Source of the DNA: Kalmusia sp. IMI 367209
Taxonomy: Eukaryota > Ascomycota > Dothideomycetes > Pleosporales > Didymosphaeriaceae
NCBI GenBank assembly: GCA_027946365.1
Contig: JAPEUQ010000003.1
Location: 372,001-436,000 of the forward strand
Reading direction: 5' to 3'
DNA length: 64,000 nucleotides
Shown here: positions 55,569-64,000 of the stretch, piece by piece
Numbering within the stretch: position 1 is the stretch's first letter
Layout of the letters: each line of letters opens with the position of its first letter
Translations under genes and position numbers: made by a program
Notes under the pieces: model-generated
What the model saw: only the letters and a program-made list of their open reading frames with translations
Database searches by the model: none
What the model was told of the DNA's origin: nothing

Positions 55569-57450
55569 TCAGGTCGAATATCTAAACAACGGACTCTCAT
55601 CCCCCATGTCCGCCAGCTGCTCTTCCGTATACTTCTCCTTGACCTCCTCCACCGGGATCCGCGCACGTCTAGCATTAATTCTTTTCAAGATAAAGAAATA
55701 ACATAACGGCCAAACGATTCCGAAGAGGCCCAGCATAGTGATGCTAATACCGAAGCCGACAGGGTACCGCGGCGATTGTGAGGAGATGTAGATGTTGGAT
55801 CCGACAATACCGCCGAGCTGCGAGAAAGCGATCATCGCGCCAATGCCTACGGAGCGCTTCCTATTCCAAAAATCAGCATTCTAGTGGTAACGTAGATACA
55901 AGGGTACTTACATTGAGCCTGCGAGGTTGAGGGCCGTCCATGCCGTCACAGCTGGCGAAATCGGGTACAATCCTCCGATGGCGAAGAAGACTCCGAAAAG
56001 TGTCACACCTGGCAGTTGTTTGTAACGTACACTGATAATGATGATGATGAATCCGATCATAGCGAGGAGGTTAGGGAGAAGAACAGAGAGCATGCGCTGC
56101 TTGTAGCGATCTGCTGCCCAACCAGAAAATACTGTGACCAGGGAGGCGAAGATGTATGGTGGTACAGTCATGGCTTGTGCGTTCGCGGCAGAGTAGCCTA
56201 AGTTCGCGATACTAGGTAAATGAGCCTTGGTCTGCTCAAGAGCATTTTATGGAGGCTTACATAGTAGGCAGTACAAATGATACGCCGTATACGACTACGC
56301 ATAGAGTGAATTCCATAGCAACGCATGCGTAGACATGGAATGACTATGATAGGTTTAGTGCATCTCGAAGAGACGTATTTTGGTGTACGCATACCTTGAA
56401 CACTTGCCGAATAGCATCCCAAGAGAATTCTTCCTTCTCGGCCACACCGGATTCACCGCCAGCGGAAAACTTGTGACGGAGCACGATAAAACGCTTCTCT
56501 TCTTCTGTGAGCCATCCAACCTTCACTGGCGTGTCATGGATAATCCAGAAAGCTGCGATCGATAGCAATGCGGTAAAAGGCCCTGAGATTATCAGCTAAC
56601 TTTCAATGCACGTAGAGCAATATCCTACCCTCAAGACAGAAGATCCATCGCCATCCTCTGTATCCCCAAGTGCCATCAAGCTGTCCTATAGCGTACGCTA
56701 GAAGACCGGAGAAGGCACCGGCTGCAGAAGCGCCCATGTAAAATACAGTCATGCGCGTGTGAACTTCGTGAGGTGAGTACCTTGAATATTTTTATCAGCT
56801 AAATCGCCAAATCATGCCAGTATATTCTAACTTACCAGGTAGTCAGAACCGCAGCGCAGCCTGGAAAGACACCAGCTTCAACTAAACCCAGGAGTACCCG
56901 AAAAGCAACCCATCCGCCAAAACTGCTTTGCAAAGAGCAGCATATTAAGATAATCGACACCGAAAGCATCATTGTGGGCAACCATATCCGTGGCCCAAGC
57001 TTCTGCAGCAGGATATTCGCTGGCACCGCTCCAAGTGAGTATGTAACGAAAAAGACAGACAAGGCTGTATTCCAGTCTTGGCCGGACAAATTCATGTCAG
57101 TGAGGGCACCGAATAACTTTGCGTTTCCTGATATCATAGATTAGTAATATACAATAAGTGAGATCACATTGAACACACCAACATTCGTCCTGTCGACGTA
57201 GGACATAAGATATAGTATGATAAGCTGCGGTAATACGCGGAGACTGGTGCTACTGTTAGTGAAAGAAGGCCACTATTCAGTGAATTACCAACTCAATCTT
57301 TCGAACTAATCTTTTCAATTTATCTTCAGTCATGATCTCGCACAGTCCGAGATACTCATCATACTCAGACATTGCGAGAACAGTCATCTCTCCTTGGGTC
57401 ATCTTCTCGGAAGGCGCGGGATTCGAAAGCGTTTTCTCCATACCAGCCAT
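55569..57450 (-). CDS. MFS permease, Dal5/anion:cation symporter type
   Basis: Major-facilitator transporter of the allantoate permease (Dal5-like) group, which imports anionic nitrogen or vitamin compounds with protons. Eight exons can be traced on the minus strand, at about 57450-57290, 57248-57180, 57126-56834, 56780-56630, 56583-56395, 56342-56262, 56214-55915 and 55863-55569; exact edges are less certain than elsewhere. Motifs are VLPQLIILYLMSYVDRTNVG (TM1), LGAVPANILLQKLGPRIWLP, GLVEAGVFPGCAAVLTTWY, GWRWIFCLEG, FSGWAADRYKQR (MFS motif in the central loop region), YPISPAVTAWTALNLAGS and a cytosolic C-terminal tail. Twelve membrane segments are expected. The substrate is unknown; the neighbouring amidase and DAO suggest an amide or amino-acid derivative. 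Confidence 0.88.
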
Positions 57451-58330
57451 CTTGATAACTAACAATTAATAAAGAAGCTGGATGATACAGACACCAAAAA
57501 GGTTCAAGCCGATACAAGCTGATACAAAGCTCTGGGGGATGATCTCTTGGCTAATCATACTGAAGGAGGCATCGTGAACGACTTATACTATGATAATCTT
57601 GTGCCACTGAGTCGCAGATAACACAGATACTAGACCAGCTATTCGACGCTTAAGTTCTCCGTGATATGAATGTATATCTCAAGGAGAGGGACTAGCGAGT
57701 TGCTACCAAATTTAACGGCCCGATTTTGGTCGGAAAAGCGGGTCCGGATAGATGTCTCCATTTTCCTCTTTCAGTTTAGCTCTTCCGGATAGGGAGTGTT
57801 GGCGGCAGTGCGGAGGTAAGTATCAGGGATTCTCCATGAATCTGAGGCGGGGACAGCCAGGATATGGCGTAGGCCCGATCAATCGGGATGGATTTTAGAG
57901 GTGAGCGAGCCGGCTCGAGGCCGGATGGTTGCGAAATTGCCAATTCTGGAATAGCCTTCCCTGCCGAAGATACACTATGGAACCTTAGAGGCAATAGCGC
58001 GCTGTTACACCTTCCGGGTACCGGCTGTCCGTCGAATTTCCCTTACTAGATGCTAGCAGGCCAAGATCGACCCAGATACCAAGTGAGTGCGAACATTGTG
58101 GGACCGTGGTGGGGTTGTGATCCTCTTTACATGTGTTTAATGCGCTGGTAACGCGCCATTTACACTATATCCCCTGTGGGAAGGACTTTTCAAGAAATAC
58201 AGTCATAGATAAGATGGACGGATAGCCTCGCGACTTCTCGGTAATCAAAGCTTCAACTAAATCTGCCGCACTGCGCCTTCGGGACTCCAAGATATTGAGA
58301 ATCTTCTAAAAGAACCGCACACGATTGAGG
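57451..58330. promoter_or_regulatory. Divergent promoter of permease and DAO-type gene
   Basis: 880 bp between outward-facing starts. No gene supported. A shared control region for the two genes is plausible; no binding site could be assigned with confidence. Confidence 0.5.
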
Positions 58331-59439
58331 ATGGCGCGGATCACGATTGTTGGTGCGGGGTAAGTAATTGCAAATGGTCATCAAATGCTCGAGCTGATCA
58401 CTGTGATTAGGATTACTGGCATGGCCATTGCCAGTTTACTGTCGCGAAACCATGAAGTCACAATAGTTGCAAAGAACTTGCCTGGAGATGAGCTGAGTAG
58501 AGAGTGGGCCAGCCCGTGGGCGGGTGCGGTCTTTTTGGGACTCGACGGTTCGAAGCCACACGAACAGCAAATGCAATTAGACTCGTTTGCCATTTTATGG
58601 TCGCTCGCCGTATCAGATCCAGAGTCAAGCATCAAGCGTATCGAAATGAATGACTTTCACGACGACAAGATGGTTGATGAGATCTGGTACAAAGGAAAGC
58701 TGCCAGAGTTTCGCGTCATGGATGAGCATGAGCTTCCCAAAGGCGTGAAGCTAGGAATGAGCTATAAGACCATAGTTCTGACGCCGAAGATTTTTTTGCC
58801 TTGGCTGAGGAGCAGACTAGAGAGCTCAGGTGTGAAGTTCAAAAGAGTTAGCCTGAGCTCACTTGCTGAAGTCAAGTCTCAAGGGCATGATATCGTAGTT
58901 AATGCTACCGGCTTCGGTCCAAAGTTCTTGGAGGATATTCGGGATCAGGACGTGCAATTGGTCCGTGGACAGACTATACATGTCAAGAGCAACTACAATA
59001 AGATATTCATGCGCCACGGGAAGGACTACACGTATGCTATCTCTCGGCTAGATGGGACCTGCATCCTCGGCGGTATCAAACAGTATGGACAAACGGAACC
59101 AGAGGTTGACATGGATCTGCAACAAGATGTACGTTGCTAATTCCCGTGGATATGAGTAACAAAGCTAATCTTGGATAGATCGTCCGCAGAGTGCACCAGG
59201 ACTTGCCGGAAATCTTTCCTGCTAAGCTTTCAGATTACGAGGTTATCGGGCATAATGTTGGCATCAGACCAGCACGAACAACAGGATTGAGGGTTGAGAA
59301 GGAGGTTTTGAATGGGGAAAAGGTGGTGCATGCCTATGGAGTAGCTGGTGGGGGTTATGTGTTTTCGTTCGGCGTTGCAAGAGCAGCCCGCGATCTAGTG
59401 GATGAATATGTGTACCAGTCGCCGCTGGCGAAGTTGTAG
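58331..59439 (+). CDS. D-amino acid oxidase-type flavoenzyme, peroxisomal
   Basis: 335-residue FAD oxidase that would deaminate D-amino acids (or D-aspartate) to 2-oxo acids, ammonia and hydrogen peroxide. Exons are 58331-58359, 58411-59128 and 59179-59439. The first exon is only 29 nt and ends inside the FAD-binding motif, giving ITIVGAGITGMAIASLLSR across the junction. Other landmarks are SPWAGAVF, DIVVNATGFG, QLVRGQTIHVKS, CILGGIKQYG, the substrate-site region GIRPARTTGLRVE, and VVHAYGVAGGGYVFSFG. The C-terminus is AKL, a peroxisomal targeting signal type 1. All family motifs are intact. It is transcribed toward the Zn2Cys6 gene, 243 bp downstream. Confidence 0.92.
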
Positions 59440-59682
59440 TTTTGTGCGTCCTGTAGTATAAGCAACCCATGTGGCAATGGTCCTATCGTCTTGATAGGCG
59501 CGAATGGACCGTCTGTGATAGTATGCGATGGCAAAAACCATGGGAAGGTGGTGAATCTAAGATAAGGCTCACATGACGTAAGCGGACCTCGGCTATGACT
59601 TCCTTCCCGTGCTTATCTACTACAACTCTGCCCTTCCCATTATCTATATCACCGTTCACGATGAAAATGCCCTAGCTGGACC

Positions 59683-61818
59683 ATGTCATCTCGCAGCGGG
59701 CCTCTTGTATTCAAGCCTTTCGTCCCCAGGATCGATCCGAGGGCTAAGACCAACACGACGAAGCGGACTCGCCCGCACGTGCCGGACGAGCAACGCAAAA
59801 GAGTACGACAAGCATGTGGAAATTGCCGCCAGAAGAAGGAGAAGTGCGATGGTGGCTTGCCATGCCGACGATGTGCTCGCTTGCGTGTTGACTGCCAGCC
59901 AAGTGGTGTCTCTAACCGTATGTCTAAGGGAGAGCGCAGTGAACGGCTCGAGAAAGTAATCAAACATTTACTGGAAATTTCCTCATTGGACGACGAAGAA
60001 TTGCGAAACATGTCTGATTCTATAAGCGATCCCACTCCGATAGAAAACAACAATCACGCTATCGCTTCCGAAAACTCCCTGTTGACTTTCTCTCGCCAGC
60101 TCGAAAAAAAGCTCGGCGATGTGGGTGTTCAAGTCATCGAGACTGAAAGCAGCGACCGTGAGATGGAAGATGCTAATGGAGATGGTGTCGTCGCTACTTT
60201 CTGTCGGAAGCCGTCACCTGAAGCTCAATCTATTGACCAGGTCTTGGATGCGATTCGTGCAAGCCTGCCAGGGAAAGCTGTTGCTATGCGTTTGGCTAGT
60301 GTTTGCTTCGCACGCGTGCAATGCAATAGTTTTTACGCGGACGAGGCCTGGGCAGGAAGACGTATCGAATCGATGTACTCCAAGACAGCCCTAGCAGAAA
60401 AAGATGTTCCAACAATTGCGACCCTCATGATGATCATGGCTCTTGGATCACAGTTCTCTTCCGAAGCAGCCCACAAACCATTGGGGCCACTGCTATATGA
60501 TAGAACGATGAGCATACTTCCTAAGTTGATTCATAGGTCGGACTTTGAGTGTGTACGAGCTTGTCTACTTATTGCGACCTATTTATTCCCAATTGATCAT
60601 TCCGGGGCTGCCTACACATATCTCGGGCTAGCGCTGCACATGGCTATCAGGAATAAGATGCAGAAGCATGGTCACGACGAGGTACAGGTTCGGGTTTGGT
60701 GGACACTGTATACCTTCTATCAACGAGCGCGCATTTTCCACGGATACCCCAAAACGCTCTCCTTCGACGAGGTCGAGGTTCGTCGGCCGCACCTAGACCC
60801 CGAACTTGAGCCTATTATTGGTCCTTCAAATTTCCGCAATCAGGTCACCCTGATAGAAATCACCATAATGCTCGAAAAGGTCGCATATGAAATGTAAGTG
60901 CCCCTATCACGTTGATATCACAAAGTATTGACACAAGACAGCGCATCGCTCCGAAAGAATAAGAAAGCCTGCCATATAGCAAACCTTATGGGCCTTAGGC
61001 GTGGCATGGTGGGCATCCATGAAGAATTACCTGATCTAAACAATCAAAAAGACGTTAGTCGCCTGCGACTTGATGTACATCTTCATCTTCATTATTGGCA
61101 TGCACGCCTATTCATCGGGAGACCATTCTTACTAGAGCAATCACCCCCTGCGGACTATCCCTATCAAAGTCCAACTTTGACGCCTTCCAGTCGTCCTTCG
61201 TCAGGTACTCTTCTGAGACAAGATTGTGTTGACGCCGCCCTGAGAATCGTTCAGCTATGCCAAACCATTCATGAGAGAATCGGCCTTGCGCAAGCCTCTT
61301 ACGTTACCGAATTTACCTCTTGTCGGGCGGCAATGCTGGTACTGATAGCGAGATGCATCACCGACACGACTCCTGTGCTTAGCGACCATCTGACTCAAGG
61401 TCTCACATTAATCCGGCAAATGTCGCTCGGCCAAGGCCAGGCAGGATCCGAAGCCCGTGTTCTCAACACTCTGCAGCGCGCTATCATCCGTTTACACAAA
61501 CGGGCTTCCTGTCTTGAAGATATTTCTACAAGCGAGCCATCGCATAACCAGCTGAGACAATGGGAGATGCTTTGGCAACAGGAATCGCCAGACTTCAATC
61601 GCCTCGATGTAGAGTCGGTTCATGATCAATTGAATTCTACCGCCGATCCGCAACTGACTTTAGCTATGGATCCGATTCTCTCTGACAGGCTTGGGTCGTT
61701 CAATCAAGACCACGACGACATGTGGAGTGCAATATTCAATGCACAGCTTGACGAATTCAGCCTTCTGCCTGCTGTTGATGGTGGGATTGATTATCAAGGA
61801 TTTTCACAAATGATTTGA
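59683..61818 (+). CDS. Zn2Cys6 transcription factor, probable cluster regulator
   Basis: 695-residue fungal-specific regulator. Exon 1 is 59683-60893, the intron 60894-60941 (GTAAGT to GACAG) and exon 2 60942-61818. The zinc cluster, Cys45, 48, 55, 61, 64 and 71, has the canonical spacing and starts CGNCRQKKEKC. It is followed by a coiled-coil-like helix (SERLEKVIKHLLEISSL). The middle-homology domain runs from about residue 170, with HSGAAYTYLGLALHMAIR and VRVWWTLYTFYQRA, to the C-terminal acidic stretch that may activate transcription. Immediately downstream of the DAO-type gene on the same strand, so it may control that gene and the divergent permease and amidase. This link is inference. 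Confidence 0.92.
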
Positions 61819-62404
61819 GTACGCGACGTCTAGCCGTACTACAACTTTCGGTCGACTCTGAGGAGATTTTCTACGGTCCCTATCATTGGCATTCGAGGAA
61901 ACCCTGTGGTCGAGCAGGAGTGCGAAATTTCCGAGACACCGAGTCCACGAAATGGCGCAGCATCGATCCGCTCCCGTATGTATGATCGGTGTCGATCCTT
62001 ATGCGACATACGCACTTCACAATTAGAGCCTAATTCACGAAATTACACGGTACGGCCAATGACCTTAATGACATCTCGCGTCTAAATGCTTATGGTGCGC
62101 CCCACGCTATGGGGCAAGCACAGCCACATGCGGTTTGATTTGTAGATCTTATATCGAAACTTGCAAGAATACACGATACAGCCAATCAACTTCACGTGTG
62201 GCTAGACACGGTCAAAGTCTGCCCAAATTTCTCTACGTAGAATTACGAAAACAACGCATTGCTGTGAGGTTGTTTCGCGTCATTCTATCTATCTTTAGGA
62301 CCTGAGTTTGAATCACTGGCGTTCGTATAAAGGCATGTTGTTAATGATGGATTCCTACACGCAACAACTACGACTTGGAACCGACCTCATATTCCTATTT
62401 CATC
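61819..62404. other. Intergenic region upstream of alpha/beta hydrolase
   Basis: About 590 bp; no gene or repeat recognised. Confidence 0.5.
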
Positions 62405-64000
62405 ATGCAACGTTATATGATTATTGGCAGTGTTCTGCTGGCTACATCCGCTGCCAATTCGATTCGTAACGCCAATTCCAATAAATCCATGGTCTACGAT
62501 TTTAACGAGGTGCGTAGAGCATCCTTACGTTTTGGTATGCATCATTAATGGCTTTAAATTACTCCATTTACCGACCTTATCTGGACTCTATGTTACCACA
62601 ACTTCACATGCGCACGCCTGCAAGTGCCTCTTGACTATGCAAATCCGAGTGCAGGCAATATAGCAATTGCATACATTAAGTTGAGCGCGGCCAAACAACC
62701 TGCGGAGGATGTCCTTTACCATCCCGGAGGGCCTGGAGGGTCCGGAGTTGACTCTGTCTTGAATGGAAACGAAGTCTTACTAGCACAGATTGGCAGATCG
62801 TACAACCTCATCGGCTTTGATCCTCGCGGTGTGAACAATAGTGGTCCAAGCTTAAGTTATTTTCCAAACGATGCAGCCGCAGAACAGGAGTTTCAAAGAA
62901 ATTCAAGCGGCCCATAGATAGCAAGTCCGAAGCTTCGGTCGTCCGTGAGTTTGAAATGGTTGGCGCATGGGGCGACTGGTGCTCTCGTGTGGATCGTAAT
63001 GATTCCGCTAGATACGCCAACACCGTTGCAACAGCTCGAGACACGCTCAATTACGTGGAGAGAAAAGCCAGCGTAGAAGGAAGACCAATGGGACAAGTAA
63101 AGCTCTGATACTATGGCATTAGTTCCGGGACCATTCTCGGAGTCACCTACGCAACTTTATTTCCAGATCGCATCGGTAGGCTCATCCTAGACGGAGTCAT
63201 TGACGCCGAACAATGGTACACAGGCAATTGGGGCGGTCTAAGTCAGACAGACGAAGCAGTAATAGGCTTCACAAGATCTTGCTGGGCTGCTGCACGAGAC
63301 AAATGTGCATTTTACTCACCAAACGAACAAGAACTCGCGCGCCGCATGCGCAATGTGCTCGAAAACCTCAGGACTGACTCCGTGCCGGTCACGGACCCGA
63401 CAGCCACTGTGCTACCGATGCTAATCACCTACGAAGACCTCGTCTTCATTCTTTTCTCCGCCGTCTATTCGCCGCTTGAGATGTTCCCACTTTTAGCCCA
63501 GATCTTTGCTGAGCTTGAACAGCGCATTGGTTCTACATCAGCACTCACTATACAACAACACTCGACAACCGCTGTGAATCACGGCGGATTGATTGCATGT
63601 ATGGATGCTCCTGAACGCTTTAACTTGTCGACGATCAATCTATGGAAGCAACACATTCAGGACGTCAATAATGAGAGTCACTGGGCCGGCGATGCATGGG
63701 CTAGCGTGCCGCTTCTTTGTCGGAAAATGGGCATTGTACCGCCGATCAGTCAACAATTCCATGGCGTGCGTAGCGCAAACAATACTAATTTCCCAATATT
63801 GTTTATTGGCAACACCGTTGATCCTATTACTCTTACTGTAGGGTAAGTTTCAATCAACTTTTTGGGGGTGGTAATACACTTGTGCTGATATGTATATAGA
63901 GCGAAAAAGATGTCTGCATTATATCCTGGATCGATCCTCTTGAGTCAGGACTCGATTGGCCACACATCCCTCACGGCTGTCTCGAAGTGTACGGAACATT
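62405..64000 (+). pseudogene. Secreted alpha/beta hydrolase (TAP/S33-like), probably broken; 3' end outside window
   Basis: Relative of the fungal secreted alpha/beta hydrolases with a TAP-like C-terminal domain (aminopeptidase or tripeptidase-type). A signal-peptide-like start (MQRYMIIGSVLLATSAANS) and GTGCGT donor lead to a second exon with ARLQVPLDY, YHPGGPGGSG (oxyanion region) and GFDPRGVNNSGPS. Three faults are visible. The expected acceptor before ITPFTDLIW reads TTTAA instead of AG (62556-62557). The frame shifts near 62890-62915 (EFQRNSSGP-stop versus KRPIDSKSEASVV). A TGA at 63106-63108 stands where Trp is expected, just before the nucleophile motif YYGISSGT. Downstream sequence stays open through PDRIGRLILDGVID and FIGNTVDPIT, so decay appears recent. 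Sequencing error cannot be excluded for single bases. Confidence 0.7.

Noticed and set aside
1..64000. CRISPR arrays, rRNA genes, complete transposons
   Set aside because: None seen; tandem repeats present have no spacer structure, and no transposase or reverse-transcriptase motif was recognised.

Overview
This is nuclear DNA of a filamentous ascomycete. The evidence is short (40-110 nt) GT-AG introns with CTAAC/CTGAC-like branch sites in nearly every gene, no operons, two Zn2Cys6 regulators, a White Collar-1 photoreceptor, a DASH-complex Dam1, and families almost confined to this group (DUF3176, Ytp1-like, bli-3-like). The gene set would fit a Dothideomycete, but I cannot name a species. Coding boundaries were worked out by hand from splice signals, reading phase and family conservation.

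The window seems to have two compartments. The left part (about 1-25 kb) is gene-poor and accessory-like. It holds a DUF3176 membrane protein, a dead and a live BTB/POZ paralogue separated by a 17-bp minisatellite, a small cysteine-containing secreted protein, a GFA-type zinc protein and a GST. It also holds an unrecognised secreted protein, a 1013-residue mosaic secreted GDSL hydrolase, a divergent NADAR protein, an ankyrin pseudogene and an MDR oxidoreductase. Short telomere-like and dispersed repeats lie among them.

The middle (25-52 kb) is dense and mostly housekeeping: Ytp1-like membrane protein, Dam1, a Sec14/CRAL-TRIO protein with a mitochondrial-type N-terminus, mitochondrial ribosomal protein uS2m, White Collar-1, Mam33, the mitochondrial citrate carrier, a Zn2Cys6 regulator, a catalase-like heme protein and a bli-3-like flavin-fold protein. 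Set into it is an 828-residue TPR-plus-protein-kinase fusion that looks like an accessory signalling receptor.

The right end (53-62 kb) carries an amidase, a Dal5-type MFS permease, a peroxisomal D-amino-acid-oxidase-type enzyme and a Zn2Cys6 activator side by side. This looks like a small nitrogen-scavenging (amide / D-amino acid) catabolic cluster. The window ends inside a secreted alpha/beta hydrolase gene with a frameshift and a nonsense codon.

The points I would look at first are the near-identical last 14 residues of two otherwise unrelated proteins (the secreted protein at 12.0-13.5 kb and the NADAR protein at 18.0-18.7 kb), the TPR-kinase, and the amidase/permease/DAO/regulator group.
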